Below, piece after piece: positions 18,468 to 30,165 of a DNA stretch of 64,000 nt (the first letter of the stretch is position 1; each line of letters begins with the position of its first letter). Below the pieces are notes generated by a model. That model was not told the origin of the DNA. It saw only the letters and a list, made by a program, of their open reading frames with translations, and did not search any database. The position numbers and the translations under genes were made by a program. Source of the DNA: Liolophura sinensis (taxonomy: Eukaryota > Mollusca > Polyplacophora > Chitonida > Chitonidae); NCBI RefSeq assembly GCF_032854445.1, contig NC_088298.1:62001-126000 (forward strand), written 5' to 3'.

Positions 18468-19968
18468 ATGGCTTTCCGCATTAAAAGGCCTCTTAGCCTT
18501 AAATTGCGGATTAAAGGCAATATAAAAGCCATTGAAGTTTACCATGGGTTGCAGGAACGCATCGGCAGCGGACCCAAAGTGTTGAGGGGTTTGGTCCACG
18601 TTACTGGGGATCTGTGGAATGTCACTGTTGCCAATGAGGAGGTCAAGCAAAAACTGCTTAATGAAGATCTGGTGCTTAATGGGGTAAACTGTCCGTTTAT
18701 GAAGTTGAGCAATCCAGAACTTTGGGTGAAGGTGAAGAGCCCCTATGAGATTCCGGATGACGGATAGGGGCTGCTCTCAAACAGTTTGGAACGGTGCACT
18801 CTGTCGAACGAGAATGCTACCTGTTCGACAGAACCTTGCAAAATGGGGTTAGGAGAGTATGGATGAGCAACATTTCGTCCACCATTCCTGAAGCCATATG
18901 GGTGGGAGCATCTTTTCGGTTACCAGTCTGGTACAGAGGGCAGGTGCGAGCTTGTCACTTGTGCCAGGCGACAGACCACCTAAAAAATGACTGCCCACTG
19001 AAAAACAAATGTTTGATTTGCAAGCAAGAAGGTCATTTCCAAAAGAATTGTCCTCAAGATCTGGACACTGAGAGTAGCGATAATCTGACAAGTAGTGGAG
19101 ATGAAGATGACATCGCAGTTGCGATGGATGATAATGGTAATAAGGACGACGAGGATATGAATAATGATGATCATGACAATGAGCAGGGAGATAATGACGG
19201 AAAGGATGACAGTGATGATGACACGGATGATAGTAATGAGGCTGAGGATGATTGGGATACGAATGGTGGACAGGAGAGTAGCAATGATGTAGTGGGTAAT
19301 GATGATAAAAATGAGGTGAATAAGGCAGAGGACGGGAATGATAAAGATGCTATGGATAATGGTAAGGATGGGCTGGAGGGAGGTAGCAATGAAGGAGGTA
19401 AAGAGGAGGAAAATGATGTGGACAAAAACGCAGATGATGGTATTTCATCCGTTCTAGCCAGGTCCAACAGGAGGAAGTATCGTTGAGTTCTCACTGAACC
19501 GTTGGTTCCGTACAGCTCGACCGGTCAGTCTCCCGAGCAAGACTCTTCACAAGACTTGTGGAGTCAGTCATTTACCTTTTCCCAGCAAGTTGCAAACAAG
19601 ATGTAAATGAGTCCTTATGGAGCACCGCTTCAGAGGCCATTTTTGTAGACACGTCAAAAGACCAAGTTAGCGGCATTGAAGCCTCTGGGATCGGTTATCC
19701 CCATGGGACGACACGACGTCGGAAATGGAGGATTCCGTTCCGGGAGAAGACCTAGACGAGTCAATGCCGGCATACGCAAACGGATCAAGGCGAGGTTTTA
19801 GTCCCTGTCTCCACTTCTTTAGGGAGTCCATTATCGGACCATGCGCCGCGACTCAAAAATTGAGAAAGTCAGGAAAACAGAGGAAAGTCATTTACCTGTC
19901 CCCAGGAGGACTTTGCTGCACGCAAGGCTGCCCTGTACAAGAAGTCGAGAAAAACAAAACTTAAATAG
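18468..19968 (+). pseudogene. Tx1 LINE copy 3 ORF1, multiply frameshifted
   Basis: The ATG and first 75 or so codons match copy 4. A lost G near 18694 starts a series of frame changes. The central CCHC pair and acidic linker are readable in one fragment (18794-19486), with a short in-frame deletion in the linker near 19253. Later changes near 19453, 19596, 19689, 19707, 19780 and beyond scramble the C-terminus. Most events are a single extra or missing base in a run. Confidence 0.85.
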
Positions 19969-19975
19969 ATCCATA

Positions 19976-22900
19976 ATGGCTCTGAATGTTGTATCACTAA
20001 ATTGTCAGGGTTTGCTTTCGGACTGGAAGCAATTTTCCCTTGGCCATACCTTCAGGTCATTAAAAGCAGATGTTGCTTTTCTACAAGAGACGCATTTTAC
20101 TGACGTCAATGACGTAACCCGGTTTGAAACAGCTGTGAAAGGGAAGTCTTTTCCTCTTCCGGGTCGAATCATAGAGCGGGCACGGCTATTGTGTTCTTGC
20201 TTCTTTCCTCGCCTCGGGGACCATAGTGTCATCTGTCACTGATCCCGGGTGGTCGTTGGGTCAAGGTTGAGGCGGAGTATTCAGGGCTTTGATTTTACGT
20301 TTGTCGCCGTACATGCACCAACATATGTTCCTGACCGTCGTCGGTTTTTCCAAGGTCTAGAAAGAGTTCTGGGTGATTCAAACACCAACGTCTTCCTGGC
20401 CGGAGATTTCAATTGCGTCTTAAATCCTCTAATAGATAGGCGAAGCACGGCCGCGGTAGCTTCTGATTCGTCTACTGCTCCCTTGGCAAACTTTGATTAA
20501 ACATATTCTCTGTCGGATACTTTTAGGTTCCTTCATCCTGATGCCCATGAATACACTTGGACCTCGCCAACTGGTGCGCACTCTTCGCGTCTGGATAGAG
20601 TGTATTGTAGCAAGGATCTCCTTGGACATCTGGTTCATGCAGGTCCCATGAACCCACTGCCATGTCTGATCATACTATGGTCACAGCCAAATTTGATTCA
20701 GGGGGATTGGGTAGAGAAAGGTCCGGGGTTCTGGAAGCTCAACGTCAGCCTTTTGAATGACGAGAGTTTCACAAGAACATGCGAGATTATTTTGCCGCTT
20801 GGATGTCAGAGAGGGATTCTTTTAGGTCTGCTGCTGAATTCTGGGAGGAGGGCAAATCTGGGCTTAAGCGGGTGGCACTGTCGTACAGTAAGGCTAGGGC
20901 ACGTCGCCGTAAACGGGCTCAACGTAAACTCCTAAAGGATTACAACAAGGTCTCTAAAAGAGTTAGTGATGGGGAGACCCATCTAGTTGACTTGTTGGAA
21001 GGTCTAAAACGTAAAGTGCGGGCTGGTGAGCAACAGGCTTATAAAGCAGCCGCCGTTCGTGCCAGAGTCAAGTGGCAGGTGGAAGGCGAGAACCCCACTC
21101 GCTATTTCTGTTCTTTGGAGAGGTCGCGTGCTACTGAAAAACTTATCCGCGAAGTAGCAACTCGTGATGGCCGTTCAGTCCGGTCCACCAAGGATTTATT
21201 GCAGGCCACATGCGATTCTACCAGAGCCTCTTCACCTCAGAGGGAGTTGAGAGAAATTGCATGGAGGAGTTGATCTCCCAGATCTCCCAGATCTTGCCTC
21301 CTCAGGAGTCCGCGATCTGTGAACAGCCGTTCACTTTGGAAAAGCTGCACTCTGCAGCAAAGTCCATGACGCTGAAACAAGTCCCCAGGTTATCGATGGT
21401 CTTCCTGTCGAACTGTATTTGGCTTTCTGGGATGTCCTAGGCCCTATCCTGCTGGACGTTGCCAACGAGGCTTTTGAGCAGGGGTGAGTTAACTGATTCA
21501 ATGCAGCAGGCTCTTGTCAGGCTCGTTCACAAACGGGTCTAAAAGAGGACCTGCGGAATTGGAGGCCGAATTTCACTCTTGTGTGCCGATTATAAGATCA
21601 TTACGAAGGCGCTAACCCGCAGACTTGGATCCGTGATGGGCCTTGTTGTTCACAGTGATCAGACCTGTTCTGTGCCAGGGAGGGTCAATCCTCACCAATA
21701 GCTTCCATTGTTCGGGACCTTATAGAGCTGGTCGAAGACGAGGATATCGAGGCCGGCAATCATAAGCCTTGATAACGAGAAGGCTTTTGATCGTTTGGAA
21801 TGGGCTTTTATGCACAAAGTCCTTGGAGCGGATGGGGTTCGGGCCTGTTTTTTGTAAATGGAATCCGGCTTCTTTACAAGTCTCCTGTAAGTCGTGTAAT
21901 GGTGAATGGTTTTATTGGTGGACCCTGTTCTCCTCGAGCGTGGAGTTCGCCAGGGCTTGTCCTCTGTCTCCCTGCTTTACGTTCTGGCCGCAGAGGTTCT
22001 TGGGGTGGTTGTGAGGTCTTCTGACAATGAAGGGAGTGAGAGTCCCTGATGTCGAAGAACCGATCAAAATCTCCCAGTATGCCGACGACGCATCTCTCTT
22101 CGTGGGAGATGATGAAGACTTCCACATTGCTGAGACGGTCTTGAACAAGTACCAGAAAGCGTCTGGCTGCAAAGTCAACAGATCCAAGTCAAAAGGGTTA
22201 TTCTTGGGTGCTTGGAAGGGTCGTGCCGATACTCCTTTGGGTATTGAATGGTCACAGGATCACGTCAAACTCTTGGGGGTAAAACAAGGTGCAAAAAACG
22301 CGGTTTCTGTTAACTGGAATGACCGCATCCAGAAGGTCGGCAGCACCCTCAAGGGGTGGAGCAAGAGAGGCCTAAGCATTGTTGGGCGAGTCCTTGTGTT
22401 AAACTTGCTGGCAATGTCGAAATTGTGGTATGTTGCCTCAGTTTTTGACTTGCCGGCGGATAAGGAGCACACATTAGTTGGGATGTGTCGGGATTTTTTG
22501 TGGAAGAGCAAAAAGCCTCTGGTCTCTTCCAAAGTTTGTACACTCCCCAAGGCAAGTGGAGGTCTAGGCCTCGTAGATATCCCCAAGAAGGTTCAGTCCT
22601 TAAAGCTGGCTTTTTTGGAGCGGCTTATGTTGAGTTCGTCTCGGTGGGCTCAGGTAGGCCGGAGGCTTGTGGCGTCGACAAGTGAACCCCACGCGGTGGT
22701 TGATTTTTTCCGGCTGCTTAAAGCTCCAACGCGTTTCAGTTCTCTTCCTCGGTGGTACTTCGACCATCTGAAAACCTTCTTTAAGCTGAAACGGACTGAG
22801 GCTGATCCGGTTTCGTGGCAGGAGGCTCTGGATCAGCCTTTGTATGGAAATCCCCTAATTTTGGGAGAGGGTGGAAGACCCTTGATTCCTGGTAAGACGG

Positions 22901-23763
22901 CCACGCCCAGTTTCCGGCGATTGTCGGATATTGTGGATGGAGGCACCAGAGTGTGGCTGGCCTTGGAGTCCGTCAATTGGCGTCACCTAGCAGCTGTGCG
23001 AAGGGCAATACCGAAGGCATGGTTCAGTCTGCCGGATACTGTCACGAATCCCAGCCGGACGAGGTATCAGGTTAACCAACAGGACCTTTCTCAGCTTTCC
23101 TCCAGGAGATGGTATCGGATCCTTCTGGTGGACAACGACGTAACCCCTGCCGGAGTCCAGAAGTGGCAACAGTTGGGTTGGGTGCCATCGTCCTGGAGGA
23201 ACTTGTTTTTATCGCTCTGGAAGTCTGGGGTAGACAACCGAGCTAAGGAGTCTGTTTGGCTGCTGTGGCACAGACAGTGGTGGGTCGGGCATAAGTTAGT
23301 CCGAGCAGGACTGTCTGCATCTGCCGACTGTCCTTTGTGCTCGTCTCAAGACGAGACCGTAGAACACCTTGTGTGGCATTGCCCGGTTGCGTCCAGCATG
23401 TGGCAGATGTTGGAACGGACAATTGGGCGCGTCCTTGGACGAGGGTTCTCGTTCAGCCTGGAAGATGTGTTGTGGGGCGACTTGAGACAAGTGCCTTCTT
23501 CATTGCAACCGGTCGTCAGAGATCAGGTGTTTCTTTGTATCTGGTCAATTTGGAGGCATCGGTGCTACGTGGTAGCACACAATCACGTGATCGACCATCT
23601 TAAGGTGGTGCCCAGCCTTTTCCACAGGGACCTGCAGTACCACTTGCTGACTGTTTTTGAACGGCATCGCAGGATGGGAAAGTTGGCGACATTCAAGACC
23701 ACCTGGTGTCGCAATTCTATTCTTTGCGTTCTGCGTAACGGCAGGCCCGTTGTCCAATTTTAA
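19976..23763 (+). pseudogene. Tx1 LINE copy 3 ORF2, N-terminal half frameshifted, C-terminal half open
   Basis: Endonuclease and RT motifs are present but distributed over several frames from 19976 to about 22026. From 22027 to the stop at 23763 the frame is uninterrupted (578 codons) and includes YADD, the thumb and the CPLCSSQDETVEHL zinc motif. The sharp boundary between a damaged and a perfect half is unusual for mutational decay. Confidence 0.85.
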
Positions 23764-24593
23764 TCTGGCAATTGTTCGTGACCTGGTGTCATGACTTCAC
23801 GTTTTCAGCAGTTCCGCCCATTCTGAGGCGGAAGTTTTACTGTAAAGTTTAATGGATATTTGTTTCTTGTGTCTGTCCTGGCTCTATCTGTCTGCCGGTT
23901 GTGACGTTTTAGTCATATAATGATGGGCTGGTCCTGTTAGTAAGGATGTAGGTATGTTTTACATACCGCGGACAGACTTGGTTCTGTTTTCCCACAGCCT
24001 AGATTGCTGTGGCGTACAAAAAAAAAAAAAAAAAAATAGAAAGATAGATAGAGCTTTGGAGGTCAGACGTGTTGTCAGATCGCTCCATCTGTCAGGTTTC
24101 ATTTCTCTGAATTTCCAGTGATTTCTTGTGTGTTTCTGATACTCACAGATTTCTCTTGTCACGAGCTATCCATTGATATACTTTGTAGTCAGAAATTCTA
24201 TATTTTTGACTAGTTTTTTGACGTTTTGGTGTTTGGCCGGCGTGGCCGGTGGGCCAGCCTGCGCGGCTTGGCTCAGGCACCAGTTGTCGTGGCCTGTGTT
24301 GGAGGCCTATACGGCTTACAGCATAGGACAGTGAACAAGGTCAGCTTGCCCGGTAGAGCTCCATTCATCCCGGGCTAGCAGGGCACACAAAGGCTTTTGT
24401 AACTAACTTGCAGCAAATTGGTGCACTCTTGCACGAAGTTTATTGGCCACTGTCACTAGACAGTTGATCGGTGAAGGGGTTGAGCACGTAGTGCAGTACC
24501 TGACTAACCGTCCACACAGTTGGACGTGTCAGTCGGGTAGCGCCTTTGGGCGAGGGTTTTTTTTTTTTTTTTTTTTTTTTTTTCACCACCAGA

Positions 24594-26105
24594 ATGGCTT
24601 TCCGCATTAAAAGGCCTCTTAGCCTTAAATTGCGGATTAAAGGCAATATAAAAGCCATTGAAGTTTACCATGGGTTGCAGGAACGCATCGGCAGCGGACC
24701 CAAAGTGTTGAGGGGTTTGGTCCACGTTACTGGGGATCTGTGGAATGTCACTGTTGCCAATGAGGAGGTCAAGCAAAAACTGCTTAATGAAGATCTGGTG
24801 CTTAATGGGGTAAACTGTCCGGTTTATGAAGTTGAGCAATCCAGAACTTTGGTGAAGGTGAAGAGCCCCTATGAGATTCCGGATGAACGGATAGGGGCTG
24901 CTCTCAAACAGTTTGGAACGCTGCACTCTGTCGAACGAGAATGCTACCTGTTCGACAGAACCTTGCAAAATGGGGTTAGGAGAGTATGGATGAGCAACAT
25001 TTCGTCCACCATTCCTGAAGCCATATGGGTGGGAGCATCTTTTCGGTTACCAGTCTGGTACAGAGGGCAGGTGCGAGCTTGTCACTTGTGCCAGGCGACA
25101 GACCACCTAAAAAATGACTGCCCACTGAAAAACAAATGTTTGATTTGCAAGCAAGAAGGTCATTTCCAAAAGAATTGTCCTCAAGATCTGGACACTGAGA
25201 GTAGCGATAATCTGACAAGTAGTGGAGATGAAGATGACATCGCAGTTGCGATGGATGATAATGGTAATAAGGACGACGAGGATATGAATAATGATGATCA
25301 TGACAATGAGCAGGGAGATAATGACGGAAAGGATGACAGTGATGATGACACGGATGATAGTAATGAGGCTGAGGATGATTGTGAAATGGTGAATGGGGAT
25401 ACGAATGGTGGACAGGAGAGTAGCAATGATGTAGTGGGTAATGATGATAAAAATGAGGTGAATAAGGCAGAGGACGGGAATGATAAAGATGCTATGGATA
25501 ATGGTAAGGATGGGCTGGAGGGAGGTAGCAATGAAGGAGGTAAAGAGGAGGAAAATGATGTGGACAAAAATGCAGATGATGGTATTTCATCCGTTTCTAG
25601 CCAGGTCCAACAGGAGGAAGTATCGTTGAGTTTCACTGAACCGTTGGTTCCGTACAGCTCGACCGGTCAGTCTCCCGAGCAAGACTCTTCACAAGACTTG
25701 TGGAGTCAGTCATTTACCTTTTCCCAGCAAGTTGCAAAACAAGATGTAAATGAGTCCTTATGGAGCACCGCTTCAGAGGCCATTTTTGTAGACACGTCAA
25801 AAGACCAAGTTAGCGGCATTGAAGCCTCTGGATCGGTTATCCCCATGGACGACACGACGTCGGAAATGGAGGATTCCGTTCCGGGAGAAGACCTAGACGA
25901 GTCAATGCCGGCATACGCAAACGATCAAGGCGAGGTTTTAGTCCCTGTCTCCACTTCTTTAGGAGTCCATTATCGGACCATGCGCCGCGACTCAAAAATT
26001 GAGAAAGTCAGGAAACAGAGGAAAGTCATTTACCTGTCCCAGGAGGACTTTGCTGCACGCAAGGCTGCCCTGTACAAGAAGTCGAGAAAAACAAAACTTA
26101 AATAG
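24594..26105 (+). CDS. Tx1 LINE copy 4 ORF1: RNA-binding gag-like protein
   Basis: 503 residues, equal in length to copy 1, starting MAFRIKRPLSLKLRIKG. I chose the ATG at 24594 because the upstream extension would only translate the poly-T tract. Both CCHC knuckles, the Asp/Asn-rich linker and the basic tail are intact. It differs from copy 1 at a few percent or less of residues (for example AALKQFGTLHS against AVLKQFGTVHS). Confidence 0.85.
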   Translation: MAFRIKRPLSLKLRIKGNIKAIEVYHGLQERIGSGPKVLRGLVHVTGDLWNVTVANEEVKQKLLNEDLVLNGVNCPVYEVEQSRTLVKVKSPYEIPDERIGAALKQFGTLHSVERECYLFDRTLQNGVRRVWMSNISSTIPEAIWVGASFRLPVWYRGQVRACHLCQATDHLKNDCPLKNKCLICKQEGHFQKNCPQDLDTESSDNLTSSGDEDDIAVAMDDNGNKDDEDMNNDDHDNEQGDNDGKDDSDDDTDDSNEAEDDCEMVNGDTNGGQESSNDVVGNDDKNEVNKAEDGNDKDAMDNGKDGLEGGSNEGGKEEENDVDKNADDGISSVSSQVQQEEVSLSFTEPLVPYSSTGQSPEQDSSQDLWSQSFTFSQQVAKQDVNESLWSTASEAIFVDTSKDQVSGIEASGSVIPMDDTTSEMEDSVPGEDLDESMPAYANDQGEVLVPVSTSLGVHYRTMRRDSKIEKVRKQRKVIYLSQEDFAARKAALYKKSRKTKLK

Positions 26106-26112
26106 ATCCATA

Positions 26113-29100
26113 ATGGCTCTGAATGTTGTATCACTAAATTGTCAGGGTTTGCTTTCGGACTGGAAGCAATTTTCCCTTGGCCATACCTTCAGGTCATTAA
26201 AAGCAGATGTTGCTTTTCTACAAGAGACGCATTTTACTGACGTCAATGACGTAACCCGGTTTGAAACAGCTGTGAAAGGGAAAGTCTTTTCCTCTTCCGG
26301 GTCGAATCATAGAGCGGGCACGGCTATTGTGTTTCTTGCTTCTTTCCTCGCCTCGGGGACCATAGTGTCATCTGTCACTGATCCCGGTGGTCGTTGGGTC
26401 AAGGTTGAGGCGGAGTATTCAGGCTTTGATTTTACGTTTGTCGCCGTACATGCACCAACATATGTTCCTGACCGTCGTCGGTTTTTCCAAGGTCTAGAAA
26501 GAGTTCTGGGTGATTCAAACACCAACGTCTTCCTGGCCGGAGATTTCAATTGCGTCTTAAATCCTCTAATAGATAGGCGAAGCACGGCCGCGGTAGCTTC
26601 TGATTCGTCTACTGCTCCCTTGGCAACTTTGATTAAAACATATTCTCTGTCGGATACTTTTAGGTTCCTTCATCCTGATGCCCATGAATACACTTGGACC
26701 TCGCCAACTGGTGCGCACTCTTCGCGTCTGGATAGAGTGTATTGTAGCAAGGATCTCCTTGGACATCTGGTTCATGCAGGTCATGAACCCACTGCCATGT
26801 CTGATCATACTATGGTCACAGCCAAATTTGATTCAGAGGATTGGGTAGAGAAAGGTCCGGGGTTCTGGAAGCTCAACGTCAGCCTTTTGAATGACGAAGA
26901 GTTTCACAAGAACATGCGAGATTATTTTGCCGCTTGGATGTCAGAGAGGGATTCTTTTAGGTCTGCTGCTGAATTCTGGGAGGAGGGCAAATCTGGGCTT
27001 AAGCGGGTGGCACTGTCGTACAGTAAGGCTAGGGCACGTCGCCGTAAACGGGCTCAACGTAAACTCCTAAAGGATTACAACAAGGTCTCTAAAAGAGTTA
27101 GTGATGGGGAGACCCATCTAGTTGACTTGTTGGAAGGTCTAAAACGTAAAGTGCGGGCTGGTGAGCAACAGGCTTATAAAGCAGCCGCCGTTCGTGCCAG
27201 AGTCAAGTGGCAGGTGGAAGGCGAGAACCCCACTCGCTATTTCTGTTCTTTGGAGAGGTCGCGTGCTACTGAAAAACTTATCCGCGAAGTAGCAACTCCT
27301 GATGGCCGTTCAGTCCGGTCCACCAAGGATTTATTGCAGGCCACATGCGATTTCTACCAGAGCCTCTTCACCTCAGAGGGAGTTGAGAGAAATTGCATGG
27401 AGGAGTTGATCTCCCAGATCTCCCAGCCTCCTCAGGAGTCCGCGATCTGTGAACAGCCTTTCACTTTGGAAGAGTTGCACTCTGCAGCAAAGTCCATGAC
27501 GCTGAACAAGTCCCCAGGTATCGATGGTCTTCCTGTCGAACTGTATTTGGCTTTCTGGGATGTCCTAGGCCCTATCCTGCTGGACGTTGCCAACGAGGCT
27601 TTTGAGCAGGGTGAGTTAACCAATTCAATGCAGCAGGCTCTTGTCAGGCTCGTTCACAAGTGGGGGCCAAAAGAGGACCTGCGGAATTGGAGGCCGATTT
27701 CACTCTTGTGTGCCGATTATAAGATCATTACGAAGGCGCTAACCCGCAGACTTGGATCCGTGATGGGCCTTGTTGTTCACAGTGATCAGACCTGTTCTGT
27801 GCCAGGGAGGTCAATCCTCACCAATAGCTTCCTTGTTCGGGACCTTATAGAGCTGGTCGAACACGAGGATATCGAGGCGGCAATCATAAGCCTTGATAAC
27901 GAGAAGGCTTTTGATCGTTTGGAATGGGCTTTTATGCACAAAGTGTTGGAGCGGATGGGGTTCGGGCCTGTTTTTTGTAAATGGATCCGGCTTCTTTACA
28001 AGTCTCCTGTTAGTCGTGTAATGGTGAATGGTTTTATTGGTGACCCTGTTCTCCTCGAGCGTGGAGTTCGCCAGGGCTGTCCTCTGTCTCCCCTGCTTTA
28101 CGTTCTGGCCGCAGAGGTTCTTGGGGTGGTTGTGAGGTCTTCTGACATGAAGGGAGTGAGAGTCCCTGATGTCGAAGAACCGATCAAAATCTCCCAGTAT
28201 GCCGACGACGCATCTCTCTTCGTGGGAGATGATGAAGATTTCCACATTGCTGAGGCGATCTTGAACAAGTACCAGAAAGCGTCTGGCTGCAAAGTCAACA
28301 GATCCAAGTCAAAAGGGTTATTCTTGGGTGCTTGGAGGGGTCGTGCTGATACTCCTTTGGGTATTGAATGGTCACAGGATCACGTCAAACTCTTGGGGGT
28401 AAAACAAGGTGCAAAAAACGCGGCTTCTGTTAACTGGAATGACCACATCCAGAAGGTCGGCAGCACCCTCAAGGGATGGAGCAAGAGAGGCCTAAGCATT
28501 GTTGGGCGAGTCCTTGTGTTAAACTTGCTGGCAATGTCGAAATTGTGGTATGTTGCCTCAGTTTTTGACTTGCCGGCGGATAAGGAGAACACATTAGTTG
28601 GGATGTGTCGGGATTTTTTGTGGAAGAGCAAAAAGCCTCTGGTCTCTTCCAAAGTTTGTACCCTCCCCAAGGCAAGTGGAGGTCTAGGCCTCGTAGATAT
28701 CCCCAAGAAGGTTCAGTCCTTAAAGCTGGCCTTTTTGGAGCGGCTTATGTTGAGTTCGTCTCGGTGGGCTCAGGTAGGCCGGAGGCTTGTGGCGTCGAAA
28801 AGTGAACCCCACGCTGTGGTTGACTTTTTCCGGCTGCTTAAAGCTCCAACGCGTTTCAGTTCTCTTCCTCGGTGGTACTTCGACCATCTGAAAACCTTCT
28901 TTAAGCTGAAACGGACTGAGGCTGATCCGGTTTCGTGGCAGGAAGCTCTGGATCAGCCTTTGTATGGAAATCCCCTAATTTTAGGAGAGGGTGGAAGACC
29001 CTTGATGCCTGGTAAGACGGCCACGCCCAGTTTCCGGCGATTGTCGGATATTGTGGATGGAGGCACCAGAGTGTGGCTGGTCTTGGAGTCGGTCAATTGG

Positions 29101-29883
29101 CGTCACCTAGCAGCTGTGCGAAGGGCAATACCGAAGGCATGGTTCAGTCTGCCGGATACTGTAACGAATCCCAGCCGGACGAGGTATCAGGTTAACCAAC
29201 AGGACCTTTCTCAGCTTTCCTCCAGGAGATGGTATCAGATCCTTCTGGTGGACAACGACGTAACCCCTGCCGGAGTCCAGAAGTGGCAACAGTTGGGTTG
29301 GGTGCCATCGTCCTGGAGGAACTTGTTTTTATCGCTCTGGAAGTCTGGGGTAGACAACCGAGCTAAGGAGGCTGTTTGGCTGCTGTGGCACAGACAGTGG
29401 TGGGTCGGGCATAAGTTAGTCCGAGCAGGACTGTCTGTATCTGCCGACTGTCCTTTGTGCTCGTCTCAAGACGAGACCGTAGAACACCTTGTGTGGCATT
29501 GCCCGGTTGCGTCCAGCATGTGGCAGATGTTGGAACGGACGATTGGGCGCGTCCTTGGACGAGGGTTCTCGTTCAGCCTGGAAGATGAGTTGTGGGGCGA
29601 CTTGAGACAAGTGCCTTCTTCATTGAAACCGGTCGTCAGAGATCAGGTGTTTCTTTGTATCTGGTCAATTTGGAGGCATCGGTGCTACGTGGTAGCACAC
29701 AATCACGTGATCGACCATCTTAAGGTGGTGCCCAGCCTTTTCCACAGGGACCTGCAGTACCACTTGCTGACTGATTTTGAACGGCATCGCAGGCTGGGAA
29801 AGTTGGCGACATTCAAGACCACCTGGTGTCGCAATTCTATTCTTTGTGTTCTGCGGAACGGCAGGCCCGTTGTCCAATTTTAA
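26113..29883 (+). CDS. Tx1 LINE copy 4 ORF2: endonuclease-reverse transcriptase
   Basis: 1256 residues, with the same domain order as copy 1: APE endonuclease, RT with YADD, zf-RVT zinc motif. It lacks two residues relative to copy 1 (SQISQ runs directly into PPQES, where copy 1 has IL between). All catalytic motifs are present. The ATG lies 7 bases after the ORF1 stop, as in copy 1. Confidence 0.9.
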   Translation: MALNVVSLNCQGLLSDWKQFSLGHTFRSLKADVAFLQETHFTDVNDVTRFETAVKGKVFSSSGSNHRAGTAIVFLASFLASGTIVSSVTDPGGRWVKVEAEYSGFDFTFVAVHAPTYVPDRRRFFQGLERVLGDSNTNVFLAGDFNCVLNPLIDRRSTAAVASDSSTAPLATLIKTYSLSDTFRFLHPDAHEYTWTSPTGAHSSRLDRVYCSKDLLGHLVHAGHEPTAMSDHTMVTAKFDSEDWVEKGPGFWKLNVSLLNDEEFHKNMRDYFAAWMSERDSFRSAAEFWEEGKSGLKRVALSYSKARARRRKRAQRKLLKDYNKVSKRVSDGETHLVDLLEGLKRKVRAGEQQAYKAAAVRARVKWQVEGENPTRYFCSLERSRATEKLIREVATPDGRSVRSTKDLLQATCDFYQSLFTSEGVERNCMEELISQISQPPQESAICEQPFTLEELHSAAKSMTLNKSPGIDGLPVELYLAFWDVLGPILLDVANEAFEQGELTNSMQQALVRLVHKWGPKEDLRNWRPISLLCADYKIITKALTRRLGSVMGLVVHSDQTCSVPGRSILTNSFLVRDLIELVEHEDIEAAIISLDNEKAFDRLEWAFMHKVLERMGFGPVFCKWIRLLYKSPVSRVMVNGFIGDPVLLERGVRQGCPLSPLLYVLAAEVLGVVVRSSDMKGVRVPDVEEPIKISQYADDASLFVGDDEDFHIAEAILNKYQKASGCKVNRSKSKGLFLGAWRGRADTPLGIEWSQDHVKLLGVKQGAKNAASVNWNDHIQKVGSTLKGWSKRGLSIVGRVLVLNLLAMSKLWYVASVFDLPADKENTLVGMCRDFLWKSKKPLVSSKVCTLPKASGGLGLVDIPKKVQSLKLAFLERLMLSSSRWAQVGRRLVASKSEPHAVVDFFRLLKAPTRFSSLPRWYFDHLKTFFKLKRTEADPVSWQEALDQPLYGNPLILGEGGRPLMPGKTATPSFRRLSDIVDGGTRVWLVLESVNWRHLAAVRRAIPKAWFSLPDTVTNPSRTRYQVNQQDLSQLSSRRWYQILLVDNDVTPAGVQKWQQLGWVPSSWRNLFLSLWKSGVDNRAKEAVWLLWHRQWWVGHKLVRAGLSVSADCPLCSSQDETVEHLVWHCPVASSMWQMLERTIGRVLGRGFSFSLEDELWGDLRQVPSSLKPVVRDQVFLCIWSIWRHRCYVVAHNHVIDHLKVVPSLFHRDLQYHLLTDFERHRRLGKLATFKTTWCRNSILCVLRNGRPVVQF

Positions 29884-30165
29884 TCTGGCAATTGTTCGTG
29901 ACCTGGTGTCATGACTTCACGTTTTCAGCAGTTCCGCCTATTCTGAGGCGGAAGTTTTACTGTAAATTTTAATGGATATTTGTTTCTTGTGTCTGTCCTG
30001 GCTCTATCTGTCTGCCGGTTGTGACGTTTTAGTCATATAATGATGGGCTGGTCCTGTTAGTAAGGATGTAGGTATGTTTTACATACCGCGGACAGACTCG
30101 GTTCTGTTTTCCCACAGCCTAGATTGCTGTGGCGTACAAAAAAAAAAAAAAAAAAAAAAAAAAAA

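Larger units (their letters stand above)
17928..24036 (+). mobile_element. Tx1-clade LINE copy 3 (5' half broken, 3' half intact)
   Basis: Same ends as the other copies. The 5' UTR shares variants with copy 4 (TTTCTGATACTCACAG, GGCCAGCCTGCGCGG), and the 3' half shares variants with copy 2. Single-base indels cluster between about 18.69 and 22.03 kb and then stop abruptly. Confidence 0.85.
5639..30165 (+). mobile_element. Head-to-tail tandem array of four full-length Tx1-clade LINEs
   Basis: Four units occur in direct orientation at 5639-11770, 11788-17912, 17928-24036 and 24052-30165, each about 6.11-6.13 kb. All begin at the same base (AGCTTTGGAGGT) and end in the same 3' hairpin plus an A tail of 19-28 bases. 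Units are separated only by 15-17 bases of GATA-type sequence. Each holds a 5' UTR of about 0.55 kb, ORF1, ORF2 and a 0.25-kb 3' UTR. Block-wise sharing of variants (3' half of copy 2 like that of copy 3, 5' half of copy 3 like that of copy 4) points to unequal exchange or an assembly duplication in addition to insertion. Confidence 0.9.
24052..30165 (+). mobile_element. Tx1-clade LINE copy 4 (both ORFs open)
   Basis: Full-length unit: 5' UTR 24052-24593 with T27, ORF1 24594-26105, ORF2 26113-29883, hairpin-bearing 3' UTR and an A tail at 30138-30165, followed by GATAGATAGA. This and copy 1 are the two apparently competent copies. Confidence 0.85.
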
